This document shows, in pieces, positions 36,528 to 46,197 of a stretch of DNA of 64,000 nt. The position numbers were made by a program, and so were the translations under genes. The notes under the pieces were generated by a model that was not told the DNA's origin, did no database searches, and saw nothing but the letters and a program-made list of their open reading frames with translations. The stretch comes from Paenibacillus sp. IHBB 10380 (GTDB lineage: Bacteria; Bacillota; Bacilli; Paenibacillales; Paenibacillaceae): assembly GCF_000949425.1 (NCBI RefSeq), contig NZ_CP010976.1, forward strand, positions 744,001 through 808,000. The letters run 5' to 3'. Each line of letters begins with the position of its first letter. Within the stretch, counting starts at the first letter, position 1.

Positions 36528-38012
36528 ATGAGTACGAGAAGAAAAAAGTTCTCTCTTCTGCTAACATCATTGATGGCGCTTACACTTTCGGTAAGTGCGT
36601 GCGGTGGAAACAATGCAGACAATAACAAGGCAACAGGATCAGCGGGGTCCGAGAAACCAGTTGAATTGATCTGGTACACGATAGGTGCTCCACAAAAAGA
36701 TGTAGATCAAGTAATGGCGGAAGTCAACAAATATACCAAAGAGAAAATAAACGCAACCGTCAAGATGAAGATGATCGATTACGGTGATTATTCACAAAAA
36801 ATGCAGGTTAATGCTGCATCGGGTGAGCCGATGGATATTATGTTTACCAGCTCGTGGGCGTTCGATTATGTGCAGAACGCACGTAAAGGGGCCTTTATGC
36901 AGATAGACGATTTACTCCAAACGCAAGGTAAAGACATTGTAGCAACTCTTGATCCTGCGTTCTTGGAAGGATCCAAAGTAGACGGACATAACTACGGGGT
37001 ACCAGCTAATAAAGAACTTCCGGCCCAAGAAGTATGGCGGTTTAACAAAGAGTTCCTTGATAAATACGACTTGGATATTTCAAAAGTGAATACTATGGAA
37101 AGTCTGATCCCTCTGTTGAAGACGATCAAAGAGAAGGAACCGAACATTACACCATATGCTATGATCAACGATTTCGTACCTTTTATGCCATTTGACTATA
37201 TCATCGAGAAATTGCCAATGGCAGTCTATATGGGTACGAAAGACTATAAAGTCGTTAACATTTTGGAAACACCAGAATTAAAAGAAATGCTAAAAACAGT
37301 ACGTACATTCTATAAAGAGGGATACATTTCCCCTGAAGTATCTACGATTACCTCAGTCGATGACCTGAACAGGTCCGGCAAATGGTTTGCAGACCGTGCG
37401 CCGACTCAGCCTTTCGCCGATAACCTCTGGTCCTCGAGCCTTGGTTATCCAATAGTCTCCATACCGGCTGGCGAGCCCATTATTTATAACTGGTCAGTAA
37501 TGGGCTCTATGCAAGCTATCTCTGCTAACTCCAAATATCCGGAGAAGGCTATGGAGTTCCTTAACCTGTTGAACACCGATCCGGTACTGCGCAATATGGT
37601 CGATTCCGGTATTGAAGGTGTTCACTACGAGAAAGTCAGCGATAATGTTATGAAGAATATGGATAATTCCAAGAACTACGATATGCCTACATTCTCGCTC
37701 GGTAACGTGTTAATTACTTATTTGAATGAAGGCGACCCGGAGAACAAGTGGGATGAATTCAAGAAGTTTAACGAGTCAGGCATTAACGCTCCATTGCTGG
37801 GCTTTAACTTCGATACTTCGAAAGTGACGAGCGAAATCGCTTCGGTTCAGAACGTGAAGGAAGAATACTGGTCCGCGTTGATGACAGGAACCGTTGATCC
37901 AGATGAATATCTGCCTAAAGCTATTGAGAAATTCAAAGCTGCTGGCTTGGATAAAGTCATCGCGGAAGCACAAAGACAAATCGATGAGTGGAAAGCGGCA
38001 ACTGGCAAGTAG
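36528..38012 (+). CDS. Extracellular solute-binding lipoprotein, ABC sugar importer
   Basis: 494-aa lipoprotein with a signal peptide and lipobox LSVSAC (Cys25), followed by a Gly/Asn/Ser linker. The mature part has the two-lobe binding fold of family 1 sugar binders (DIMFTSSWAFDYVQNARKG, YGVPANKELPAQEVWRFN, ISANSKYPEKAMEFLNLLN) and ends in a DUF3502-like region. Captures an oligosaccharide outside the membrane for the two permeases that follow; no ATPase gene is in the locus, so a shared MsmX-like ATPase elsewhere is expected. RBS AAAGGGGGG. Confidence 0.92.
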   Translation: MSTRRKKFSLLLTSLMALTLSVSACGGNNADNNKATGSAGSEKPVELIWYTIGAPQKDVDQVMAEVNKYTKEKINATVKMKMIDYGDYSQKMQVNAASGEPMDIMFTSSWAFDYVQNARKGAFMQIDDLLQTQGKDIVATLDPAFLEGSKVDGHNYGVPANKELPAQEVWRFNKEFLDKYDLDISKVNTMESLIPLLKTIKEKEPNITPYAMINDFVPFMPFDYIIEKLPMAVYMGTKDYKVVNILETPELKEMLKTVRTFYKEGYISPEVSTITSVDDLNRSGKWFADRAPTQPFADNLWSSSLGYPIVSIPAGEPIIYNWSVMGSMQAISANSKYPEKAMEFLNLLNTDPVLRNMVDSGIEGVHYEKVSDNVMKNMDNSKNYDMPTFSLGNVLITYLNEGDPENKWDEFKKFNESGINAPLLGFNFDTSKVTSEIASVQNVKEEYWSALMTGTVDPDEYLPKAIEKFKAAGLDKVIAEAQRQIDEWKAATGK

Positions 38013-38028
38013 CATCAGAAATAATGAA

Positions 38029-38069
38029 AAAGATCGGGCGGGTGAGAAGCCTATTGCCCGATTTTTTTT
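38029..38069 (+). terminator. Attenuating terminator after the binding protein
   Basis: GATCGGGC pairs with GCCCGATT, with A and T runs on either side. Placed inside the operon, it would make the lipoprotein more abundant than the permeases. Confidence 0.8.
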
Positions 38070-38163
38070 CATTCCGGTACCTAGGCGGCCCTTTCCAACT
38101 TTTTACCATACGCGGCCGACAGTCAGCAGCATTGTAAATCATTACTTTCAGGAGGGATAAAAC

Positions 38164-39102
38164 GTGAAAATGGTCGGTGAGTTTATTAGGAATATCATCA
38201 AAAATAAAGTTATGCTACTCATGGTTCTTCCCGGTGCACTTTGGCTTCTCTTTTTCTCTTATCTGCCGATGCTTGGAACGGTCATCGCTTTCAAGGAATA
38301 TCGCTTCAGCCGTGACGGCTTCTGGGCAAGTATTGTGAATAGTAAGTGGGTTGGATGGGACAACTTCAAATTTCTATTCAGCACGAATGACGCTTATATA
38401 ATTACGCGCAACACACTGCTCTATAATATTGTTTTTATCTTTTTAGGATTAATCATATCGGTATTAATGGCAGTTATACTGTCCGAGATTACTAGCAAAA
38501 AACTTTCTAAGACATACCAGACTGGCATGTTTCTTCCATACTTTCTATCATGGGTCATCGTCGGTTATTTCACGTTTAGCTTCCTAAGCTCAGACCGGGG
38601 ATTGTTGAATGGGGTATTTGAATATTTTGGTATGGATTCGATTCAATGGTACTCAGACCCGAAATATTGGCCGATTATTCTAGTGCTTGTATATTTGTGG
38701 AAGGCAGTAGGTTATAGTAGCGTCGTGTATCTGGCAGCTATTATGGGGATCGACAGATCACTCTATGAGGCGGCTATGATTGATGGCGCCAGCAAGTTTC
38801 AGCAGATTCGCAGAATTACGCTACCCATGCTCACTCCAATCATCACAATTATGACACTGCTTGCAATTGGAAAAATATTTTATGCAGACTTCGGTCTGTT
38901 CTATCAAGTACCAAGAGACTCAGGAACCTTGTACGGAGTGACAAATGTTATCGATACTTACGTCTATCGTGGTCTCAAAACAACGGGTGAGATTGGCATG
39001 AGTACAGCGGCAGGGTTGTATCAATCCGTCGTAGGTTTCACTCTGGTCATGGCATCTAACTATATCGTACGCAAATTCAACAAGGACAACGCCTTGTTCT
39101 AA
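38164..39102 (+). CDS. ABC sugar importer permease, LplB-type
   Basis: 312 aa, about six membrane helices, with the EAA loop contacting the ATPase: YEAAMIDGASKFQQIRRITL. Start GTG 38164, eight bases after AGGAGGG; ATG 38170 is an alternative. Works with the next permease as a heterodimer, importing oligosaccharides captured by the lipoprotein upstream. Confidence 0.93.
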   Translation: MKMVGEFIRNIIKNKVMLLMVLPGALWLLFFSYLPMLGTVIAFKEYRFSRDGFWASIVNSKWVGWDNFKFLFSTNDAYIITRNTLLYNIVFIFLGLIISVLMAVILSEITSKKLSKTYQTGMFLPYFLSWVIVGYFTFSFLSSDRGLLNGVFEYFGMDSIQWYSDPKYWPIILVLVYLWKAVGYSSVVYLAAIMGIDRSLYEAAMIDGASKFQQIRRITLPMLTPIITIMTLLAIGKIFYADFGLFYQVPRDSGTLYGVTNVIDTYVYRGLKTTGEIGMSTAAGLYQSVVGFTLVMASNYIVRKFNKDNALF

Positions 39103-39124
39103 TATACCGAAGGGAGTGAGTAGT

Positions 39125-40042
39125 GTGTCTCAAAGAAAAAAGAAAGAACGCGATTTTCATCACCTTTCAACACCTTGGAATATTTCGTTTAATCTCATTG
39201 CCGGCATCTTTGCTTTTCTCTGCGTGTTTCCTTTCCTGTTTGTGGTTATCATTTCCTTTACAGATGAAGGGGCGCTTGCGAGCGACGGTTATAGACTAAT
39301 TCCCTCCAAATGGAGTCTTGGAGCCTACCGTTATGTATTTGAAATGGGGGATACGCTGCTCCGTTCATACGGGGTAACGATATTCGTCACGGTAGTGGGT
39401 ACCATCATCAGTTTATTATTTATTTCTTTCTATTCCTACGCCATTTCGCGAAAGAACTTTAGATATCGTAATTTCTTTTCCTTTTTTGCCTTTTTCACCA
39501 TGTTGTTCAATGGTGGACTTGTTCCGACCTATATTGTAGTTACACAGCTTCTGGGCCTTAAAGATTCGATTTGGGCTTTAATTCTGCCGCTGGCCATGAA
39601 TGCTTTTTATATTATGATCCTGCGGACCTTCTATGTTACGAGCGTTCCTGACGCTATTATTGAATCGGGTAAAATGGATGGAGCCGGAGAGTTTAGAATT
39701 TTCCTCAAACTGGTGATGCCCCTGTCTCTTCCAGGTCTTGCGACCATTGCTTTGTTCAGCACACTTGGTTACTGGAACGACTGGTTTAATGCATTGCTCT
39801 ATATCGATAATCCCAATCTCGTACCGCTGCAGTCCATGTTAATGCGCATCGAGACCAGTATGCAGTTCATTACGCAGAACGCGCAGAATAGCTCGCTTAG
39901 CATGGAAGCTATAAGATCGTTGCCTCAAGATACTTCGCGTATGGCGATGGTTGTGCTGGCTACAGTTCCGATTATTTTTGCATATCCATTCTTCCAACGC
40001 TTTTTCATACAGGGTCTTACTATAGGAGCTGTTAAAGAGTAA
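39125..40042 (+). CDS. ABC sugar importer permease, LplC/MalG-type
   Basis: 305 aa, six helices, EAA-like loop ESGKMDGAGEFRIFLKLVMP. GTG 39125 is eight bases after AGGGAG; GTG 39116 is inside the ribosome site. A small hairpin without a T run (CGGCTGA...TCAGCCG) follows the gene before the GH125 gene. Confidence 0.92.
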   Translation: MSQRKKKERDFHHLSTPWNISFNLIAGIFAFLCVFPFLFVVIISFTDEGALASDGYRLIPSKWSLGAYRYVFEMGDTLLRSYGVTIFVTVVGTIISLLFISFYSYAISRKNFRYRNFFSFFAFFTMLFNGGLVPTYIVVTQLLGLKDSIWALILPLAMNAFYIMILRTFYVTSVPDAIIESGKMDGAGEFRIFLKLVMPLSLPGLATIALFSTLGYWNDWFNALLYIDNPNLVPLQSMLMRIETSMQFITQNAQNSSLSMEAIRSLPQDTSRMAMVVLATVPIIFAYPFFQRFFIQGLTIGAVKE

Positions 40043-40158
40043 GATTGAGGAAGGCGGCTGAACTACAACCATGCCTCAGCCGTTGTGATGTCTCAGATTA
40101 AACTATAAAGTAGAGTTCATAAGTTCATAAACTATATAACATAAAGGAGCGAGACTGC

Positions 40159-41478
40159 ATGGAACAATTCAGACTCCCGAAAATACCAATGCCAAAGCTG
40201 GAGTTACCACAGGCGATACAAGAAGTAATGGCGGAAGCCGAGGAGAAGCTGGCGCACCGTCCAAAACTATTGCAATTGTTTAAAAATTGTTTTCCGAATA
40301 CGCTCGAAACGACAACCAAGCTGATGGACGATGGAACAACCTTTGTTATAACTGGCGATATCCCAGCTTCTTGGCTGCGCGACTCGGTAGAACAAGTGAT
40401 TCAATACGTGCCGTTTGCAAAGGAAGATCAGGATCTACAACGTATCATTAGTGGGCTGATTAAGCGCCATATTCAATATATTCATATCGATCCGTATGCT
40501 AATGCATTCAACGAGTCTGCTAACGATTGGCATTGGAATACGACGGACGTTACGGATATGTCCCCATGGGTATGGGAACGTAAATTTGAGATCGACTCTT
40601 TATGTTTCGTTATACGTCTGGCCTACACATATTGGAAAGAAACAGAGTTGACCGATATTTTTGACGCTGGATTCAAATCGGCTATGAAACGTATTGTTGA
40701 GCTGTTCAAAACCGAGCAATATCATTTCGAGAAATCTCCTTATCGGTTCACGCGGAATAACGGGATTCCTGAGGATTCGTTGCGTAACAATGGACTTGGA
40801 ATGCCAGTCAACTATACAGGCATGATCTGGTCGGGCTTCCGCTCTAGTGACGATGCTTGCGATTTCCACTACAACATTCCAGGTAACATGTTCGCGGTTG
40901 TGACACTTCGTCAGATGCAGGAATTTGCAGAATGGGTATTCCGTGATATGGAGTTCTTAGCTGAACTGAAGGAATTGGAATTTGAAGTTGATCACGGTAT
41001 CAAATTATATGGTATTTACCGTCATCCTGAATTTGGACCTATCTATGCTTATGAAACAGATGGATTCGGAAACTATTGCTTGATGGATGACGCAGGAACA
41101 CCAGGTTTGATGTCTATCCCGTATCTGGGTTACGTGAGTGCAGACGATGAAATTTATCAGAATACTAGACGTTTTGCGCTGAGTAAAGAGAACCCATTCT
41201 ACTTTGAAGGTAAAGCGGCTAAAGGTATCGGTAGTCCACATACACCAGAGAATTATATTTGGCATATGGCACTTTCCATGCAGGGAATTACGGCTCAGAC
41301 GGCTGAAGAAAAATTAGAAATGATCGCTATGCTAGAGCGCACAGATGCAGATACTGGATATATGCATGAAGGCTTCCACGTGGACGATCCTACGATTTTT
41401 ACTCGTAAATGGTTCGCATGGTCTAACAGCTTGTTCTCACAGCTTGTGTATCGGGCGATGAAGGAAGGAATACTCTAA
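40159..41478 (+). CDS. GH125 exo-alpha-1,6-mannosidase
   Basis: 439 aa, full length for family GH125 (formerly DUF1237), inverting enzymes that remove alpha-1,6-linked mannose from the non-reducing end. Recognised from ASWLRDSVEQV, FEIDSLCFVIRLAY, LMDDAGTPGLMSIPYLGY, SPHTPENYIWHMALSM and the ending HVDDPTIFTRKWFAWSNSLF. No signal peptide, so it works in the cytosol on imported oligomannosides. RBS AAAGGAG. First of three glycosidase genes after the importer. Confidence 0.92.
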   Translation: MEQFRLPKIPMPKLELPQAIQEVMAEAEEKLAHRPKLLQLFKNCFPNTLETTTKLMDDGTTFVITGDIPASWLRDSVEQVIQYVPFAKEDQDLQRIISGLIKRHIQYIHIDPYANAFNESANDWHWNTTDVTDMSPWVWERKFEIDSLCFVIRLAYTYWKETELTDIFDAGFKSAMKRIVELFKTEQYHFEKSPYRFTRNNGIPEDSLRNNGLGMPVNYTGMIWSGFRSSDDACDFHYNIPGNMFAVVTLRQMQEFAEWVFRDMEFLAELKELEFEVDHGIKLYGIYRHPEFGPIYAYETDGFGNYCLMDDAGTPGLMSIPYLGYVSADDEIYQNTRRFALSKENPFYFEGKAAKGIGSPHTPENYIWHMALSMQGITAQTAEEKLEMIAMLERTDADTGYMHEGFHVDDPTIFTRKWFAWSNSLFSQLVYRAMKEGIL

Positions 41479-41549
41479 GCCTGTTTATACAAGACAAATC
41501 CGGATTGAATTGAAAGTATAAATGTTTCTAATAAAAAGGAGAATTTAAA

Positions 41550-42548
41550 ATGAGCAAAATTATCGGAGAAAAATTGTCAAACATCCCTTGGCAGGAGAAG
41601 CCTGCCAACATCAACGCGCCGATCTGGCGGTATAGCGCCAATCCGATTATCAATCGGGACGCTATTCCTAATTCCAACAGTGTATTCAACTCGGCTGTGG
41701 TTCCTTTTGAAAATGGATTTGCCGGAGTATTCCGCTGCGACTCCAAATCTGTCAGCATGGACATTTTCGCTGGTTTCAGCGACGATGGCGTGAACTGGAA
41801 AATCAATCACGAACCTATCGTGTTTGAGGGAGAAGAAGAAGTAATTAAGCGCGAATACCGTTATGATCCACGGGTCATCAAAATTGGAGACCGCTTCTAT
41901 ATTACGTGGTGCAATGGCTATCATGGCCCTACCATCGGGATCGCCTATACAACCGACTTCAAAACTTTCCACCAATTGGAGAACGCCTTTTTGCCTTATA
42001 ACCGCAATGGTGTGCTGTTTCCGCGTAAAATCAATGATTATTATGCTATGGTCAGCCGCCCAAGCGATACGGGCCATACTCCTTTCGGGGATATCTTCTA
42101 CAGTGTAAGTCCTGATCTTACCTTCTGGGGTAAACACCGTTATGTGATGGGTACAGTAGATGGAGATACCTCCGCTTGGCAGTCCAAGAAAATCGGACCA
42201 GGTCCGGTTCCGATTGAAACGGACAAGGGTTGGTTGCTGATTTATCATGGGGTAATCAATACCTGCAACGGGTTTGTATACCGTATGGGTGTCGCTCTCT
42301 TGGATATTAATGAGCCGTGGAAAGTTATAGCTCGGTCACGTAACTATATTATGGGACCAGAAACCTTGTACGAATGCGTTGGAGATGTTCCGAATGTGAC
42401 CTTCCCTTGCGCGGCTTTGACGGATGCCGAAACCGGACGGATTGCCGTTTACTATGGCTGTGCGGATACGGTAACGGGACTGGCATTTACGACCGTGGAT
42501 GAGTTGCTCGATTACATGGAGAAGTATCCTTTGGAAGTAGAGGCTTAA
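41550..42548 (+). CDS. GH130 beta-mannoside phosphorylase
   Basis: 332 aa, five-bladed propeller family GH130, which phosphorolyses beta-1,4-mannosides to mannose-1-phosphate. Motifs: [59 protein letters not shown], and [13 protein letters not shown] near the end. The alpha-mannosidases beside it suggest that its substrate is the Man-beta-1,4-GlcNAc core left when an N-glycan is trimmed, although beta-mannan oligomers are possible. Cytosolic. RBS AAAAAGGAG. Confidence 0.9.
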   Translation: MSKIIGEKLSNIPWQEKPANINAPIWRYSANPIINRDAIPNSNSVFNSAVVPFENGFAGVFRCDSKSVSMDIFAGFSDDGVNWKINHEPIVFEGEEEVIKREYRYDPRVIKIGDRFYITWCNGYHGPTIGIAYTTDFKTFHQLENAFLPYNRNGVLFPRKINDYYAMVSRPSDTGHTPFGDIFYSVSPDLTFWGKHRYVMGTVDGDTSAWQSKKIGPGPVPIETDKGWLLIYHGVINTCNGFVYRMGVALLDINEPWKVIARSRNYIMGPETLYECVGDVPNVTFPCAALTDAETGRIAVYYGCADTVTGLAFTTVDELLDYMEKYPLEVEA

Positions 42549-42573
42549 TAGACCGAACGGATAGAAGAGTAGA

Positions 42574-42605
42574 GGGAATATCGACCGGATGAGGTCGATA
42601 TTCCC
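42574..42605 (+). other. Hairpin between GH130 and GH38 genes
   Basis: GGGAATATCGACC pairs perfectly with GGTCGATATTCCC. No T run follows, so it may be a processing or stability element rather than a terminator. Confidence 0.55.
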
Positions 42606-42648
42606 CTTGTGATAATAAAGGTTAAATGAAAGGGGAGTAATGGGGATT

Positions 42649-45384
42649 ATGACTAACAAAAGAACAGCGCACATCATTTCCCACACGCACTGGGACCGGG
42701 AATGGTATTTACCTTATGAGAAGCATCATGTCCGTCTAGTCCAGTTGGTGGATGCATTACTGGACAAATTGGATGGAGATTCGGAATTCAAGAGTTTCTA
42801 TCTTGATGGACAGACGATCATTCTAGAGGATTACCTCCAAGTACGACCGGAGAACAAGGAACGGTTGGAGAAATATATTACCGAGGGACGGCTACTGATC
42901 GGCCCATGGTACATTTTGCAGGATGCATTCCTGACGAGTGGAGAAGCGAACGTTCGGAATATGCAAATTGGTCACCAAGACGCAAAACGGTACGGAGAGA
43001 TTTCTAAGATTGGCTATTTCCCTGATACCTTCGGTCTGGTAGGTCAGACCCCGCAGCTAATGCTGCAATCGGGCATCACTAATGCGTTCTTCGGACGCGG
43101 AGTGAAACCGACCGGGTTCAACAATATGGTATCAGACAGTGGCTATGAGTCGTCCTTCTCCGAACTGATCTGGGAAGGGCCTGATGGCTCCAAAGTGCTC
43201 GGTATTCTGTTTGCGAACTGGTATTCGAACGGTAACGAGGTGCCTGTGGATGAAGCGGAAGCAAGACAATTCTGGGAACGGAAGCTGGCGGATGCAGAGA
43301 AATACGCATCTACGGGTGAGCTGTTGTTCATGAACGGCTGTGACCACCAGCCCGTGCAACTCGATTTGCCGGAGGCGATCGAAACTGCGCGTAAGCTGTA
43401 CCCGGATATTGAGTTCATTCATTCGAATTTCCCTGATTACTTGAAGGCCACGGAGGATGCGATGGATCGTGGTAATCTGTCATCTGTCAAGGGTGAACTG
43501 CGTAGCCAACGGACCGACGGATGGGGGACGCTCGTTAACACCGCTTCGGCGCGTGTCTATTTGAAGCAGATGAACCAGGAAGGCCAAGCCTTGCTCGAGA
43601 AGGTAGCCGAACCGCTGGCGTCATTTGCCCATTTATTAGGACAAGACTATCCACATCATCTGTTTACTTACGCGTGGAAGACGCTGATGCAGAACCATCC
43701 GCACGATAGTATCTGCGGATGTAGCGTTGATGAAGTGCACCGTGAAATGGTAACGCGCTTTGCGAAGAGTCGCCATGTGGCAGAGACGATTGTTGACGAT
43801 AGTAAACGTGTCATTGCGGAAGCAGTAGATACATCGGCTTTCACAGCTTTTGGTGAAGACGTACTTCCGCTAGTGGTAATGAATACGACAGGCTGGGACC
43901 GTAGTGGTACAGTCACCGTGGAGCTGGACGCGGCACGTCTTTATTTGCGGGAAGGCTACACGCTGGAGGAGACGGCACGCCGTATGAAAGAGATTGATCT
44001 GTCTGGCCGCGTACTGGTAGATGAGCAAGGGAGTGCGCTCGATGTCTCCGTAGTGGATCTGGGATTATTGTTCGGTTATGATCTGCCGGACGACAAGTTC
44101 CGCCAGCCGTACATGTGCCGCCGGGTGAAGCTGACGTTCCAAGCTAAGAATATACCGGCGCTTGGTCTGCGTACCTATGCTTGGGTGCGTCGTTCCGAGG
44201 AGTTATTACCGTCAGCAAACGATTCTTTACTGACAGGTGACCGTATCATGGAGAACGCTGCAATGAAGGTCGAGATTGCGAATGACGGTTCGTTCTCTTT
44301 GACTGATAAGTCGACTGGCCGTATTTACCGCGATCTGGGCGTATATGAGAATACCGGGGATATCGGGAACGAGTACATGTACAAGCAGCCAGAAGGTGAA
44401 GAGGCGCTGACAACGAAGGGACTTCAAGCCAAGATCATCGTGTTAGAGAACAAGTCTTATCGTGCTTCAGTCGAGATAACGCATGATTGGGAGATCCCTG
44501 TCTCCGCGGATGAGAAGCTGGACGAAGAGCAGCGGGCACTAGTGTACTATCCAGAACGTAAGGCGCAGCGAAGCTTTGAGACGGTAATCTTGAAACTGCG
44601 TACAGTCGTTTCCTTGGAACGTGAAGGCAAAGGGGTACACATCGAGACGAATATCGATAACCGAGCCAAAGATCACCGTGTACGGGCGCTGTTCCCGACT
44701 GATCTGGACACATCTGAACACCACGTAGATTCGATGTTCGAAATTCCGGTACGCGATAACGAACCGGCACCAGAGTGGGACAACCCGAGCAATACGCAGC
44801 ACCAGCAGGCATTCGTCGATGTTAGTGACGGTACAGCGGGGCTGACGGTAGCGAATCTCGGTTTGAATGAATACGAAGTGCTGCGGGATGGACGTAATAC
44901 GATCGCAATCACACTGTTACGCAGTGTGGGTGAGCTCGGTGACTGGGGCTTGTTCCCGACGCCGGAGGCACAATGTCTTGGTGAGCACACCATGCGGATG
45001 GAGTTGATTCCCCATCAGGGAGACGGTATGACATCCGGTGCTTATACGGAAGCTTACCAGTTCCAAATTCCATGGACGGTATGCCAAACGGAGGTTCACG
45101 CAGGGTCGGTCACACCGACCTATACACCGTGTAAATGGGAGAGCAAGGAATTGGCCTTCTCGTCGATGAAGATGAATGAGGAGACAGGCGATTTGCTGTT
45201 CCGTTGGTACAATACGAGTAACGAGACTGCGGAATTGAACTTTAGATCGGAAATTCCACATCAGCATTTCTATAAGACGACAATTTTAGAAGAGCGGGAG
45301 AATCCGCTCTCCGGTAATACCGCAGAAGGACTATGTTTATTAACAGGGCCTTGTGAAATTGTGACAATAGGTATTCAGCGTTAA
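42649..45384 (+). CDS. GH38 alpha-mannosidase
   Basis: 911 aa, zinc-dependent retaining alpha-mannosidase of the MngB-like cytosolic type. Zinc and catalytic motifs: ISHTHWDREWYLPYE near the start, GPWYILQDAFLTSGEANVRN, nucleophile region IGYFPDTFGLVGQTPQ, and LMQNHPHDSICGCSVDEVH; then the beta-sandwich C-terminal domains. ATG 42649 is preferred, as ATG 42640 is only two bases from the ribosome site AAAGGGGAG. Last gene of the mannoside operon. Its DNA looks richer in G+C than the flanks (hand count of 43201-43260 gives 30 of 60). Confidence 0.92.
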   Translation: MTNKRTAHIISHTHWDREWYLPYEKHHVRLVQLVDALLDKLDGDSEFKSFYLDGQTIILEDYLQVRPENKERLEKYITEGRLLIGPWYILQDAFLTSGEANVRNMQIGHQDAKRYGEISKIGYFPDTFGLVGQTPQLMLQSGITNAFFGRGVKPTGFNNMVSDSGYESSFSELIWEGPDGSKVLGILFANWYSNGNEVPVDEAEARQFWERKLADAEKYASTGELLFMNGCDHQPVQLDLPEAIETARKLYPDIEFIHSNFPDYLKATEDAMDRGNLSSVKGELRSQRTDGWGTLVNTASARVYLKQMNQEGQALLEKVAEPLASFAHLLGQDYPHHLFTYAWKTLMQNHPHDSICGCSVDEVHREMVTRFAKSRHVAETIVDDSKRVIAEAVDTSAFTAFGEDVLPLVVMNTTGWDRSGTVTVELDAARLYLREGYTLEETARRMKEIDLSGRVLVDEQGSALDVSVVDLGLLFGYDLPDDKFRQPYMCRRVKLTFQAKNIPALGLRTYAWVRRSEELLPSANDSLLTGDRIMENAAMKVEIANDGSFSLTDKSTGRIYRDLGVYENTGDIGNEYMYKQPEGEEALTTKGLQAKIIVLENKSYRASVEITHDWEIPVSADEKLDEEQRALVYYPERKAQRSFETVILKLRTVVSLEREGKGVHIETNIDNRAKDHRVRALFPTDLDTSEHHVDSMFEIPVRDNEPAPEWDNPSNTQHQQAFVDVSDGTAGLTVANLGLNEYEVLRDGRNTIAITLLRSVGELGDWGLFPTPEAQCLGEHTMRMELIPHQGDGMTSGAYTEAYQFQIPWTVCQTEVHAGSVTPTYTPCKWESKELAFSSMKMNEETGDLLFRWYNTSNETAELNFRSEIPHQHFYKTTILEERENPLSGNTAEGLCLLTGPCEIVTIGIQR

Positions 45385-45400
45385 CTTAAGATAGATTTGT

Positions 45401-45450
45401 AATAGGCTGTTCCCTTCTCCGCTCAGGCTGAAGGGAATAGCCTATTTTTT
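45401..45450 (+). terminator. Terminator of the mannoside operon
   Basis: AATAGGCTGTTCCCTT pairs with AAGGGAATAGCCTATT (one mismatch), then TTTTTT. Confidence 0.93.
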
Positions 45451-45472
45451 CAATGTCAGTAAGCAATTTCTT

Positions 45473-45727
45473 TTATCTGTTGTCGGGGACGGATACGTCA
45501 AGCTCAGTAAGACCCAGCTCGTTTACCATGATCTTATAACGTTGATGGCCACCAACCATATTGCCAGTACGTTCATTCCAAATGATCGGATCGATATAAC
45601 CGAATTGTTCAATGGATCGCTTTAATTTCTCATACTCAGGATCACCAGGCTGAAGGTCGACACGAGGGTTATAAGTAGCTGCATTAATCTTATCGATAGT
45701 AATAGTCCTGATGTCGATAATAGACAC
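45473..45727 (-). pseudogene. Truncated ParB/Srx-like N-terminal domain protein, prophage remnant
   Basis: 84 codons that read ATYNPRVDLQPGDPEYEKL, SIEQFGYIDPIIWNERTG and NMVGGHQRYKIM. This is the start of the phage-type ParB-like domain proteins, whose full forms run on into a DNA-methylase or a longer helical part. The frame stops right after LDVSVPDNR, where the domain should continue. GTG is the only plausible start, lying two bases from AAAGGA. Nothing phage-like surrounds it, so it is probably a leftover; a free-standing mini-protein is the alternative. Confidence 0.6.
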
Positions 45728-45993
45728 TCCTTTGAGTTAAGTTGGTTATTAATATAGGTGAGACGAAAACAGACCCACACGCCCACTCAATGGCCCCATT
45801 CTGACGTTTTCTATCCGTAGTCCATTTATACGATAAGAACATACGCTCCTGAAATAGGCTTGTATAGTGTCATATGGGCAAAAGAAAACGCCGCCTATTG
45901 GGGACTATAGGTAGCCCAATTTATTTAGGCCAAGTGTCACTAATCATGTGTAGACATAATATATATTAACCAAAAGACGAAAGGAGAAAATCA

Positions 45994-46197
45994 ATGAGTC
46001 TAGAAAACTATAGCGTTCAAGGATCTCAACAGAGGGATCCCCAATCCCCTTATCATTACGGGCATGAACATCATCCACATCATCCACATTATCATACCTC
46101 CGGTTACCCACATGGTCATCACCACGTCCATCATCACCATCATTATCACTATCATCACATGATGAGAGAGCAAAATACCCCTCAACAACAAGATTAA
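45994..46197 (+). CDS. Histidine-rich small protein
   Basis: 67 aa of which 20 are His, concentrated in residues 21-55 as HH, PHH, HHH and HHHHH groups mixed with Tyr, Pro and Gly. No Cys, no signal peptide, no membrane helix. A good ribosome site (AAAGGAG, eight bases before ATG) supports translation. Function unknown: His-rich stretches bind Ni, Zn, Co or Cu, and similar small proteins occur in spore coats and as metal stores; neither is shown here. Antisense frames over it reflect the repetitive CAT/CAC composition. Confidence 0.65.
   Translation: MSLENYSVQGSQQRDPQSPYHYGHEHHPHHPHYHTSGYPHGHHHVHHHHHYHYHHMMREQNTPQQQD

Noticed and set aside
41577..42248. 223-codon minus-strand frame inside the GH130 gene
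   Set aside because: Long only because the opposite strand avoids stops in G+C-richer coding DNA; GH130 motifs are clear on the plus strand.
42640..42648. ATG 42640 as the GH38 start
   Set aside because: Only two bases from the ribosome site; ATG 42649 has workable spacing and begins the conserved region.
45994..46197. CRISPR-like repetition in the His-rich region
   Set aside because: The repetition is three-base codon bias, not spaced direct repeats.
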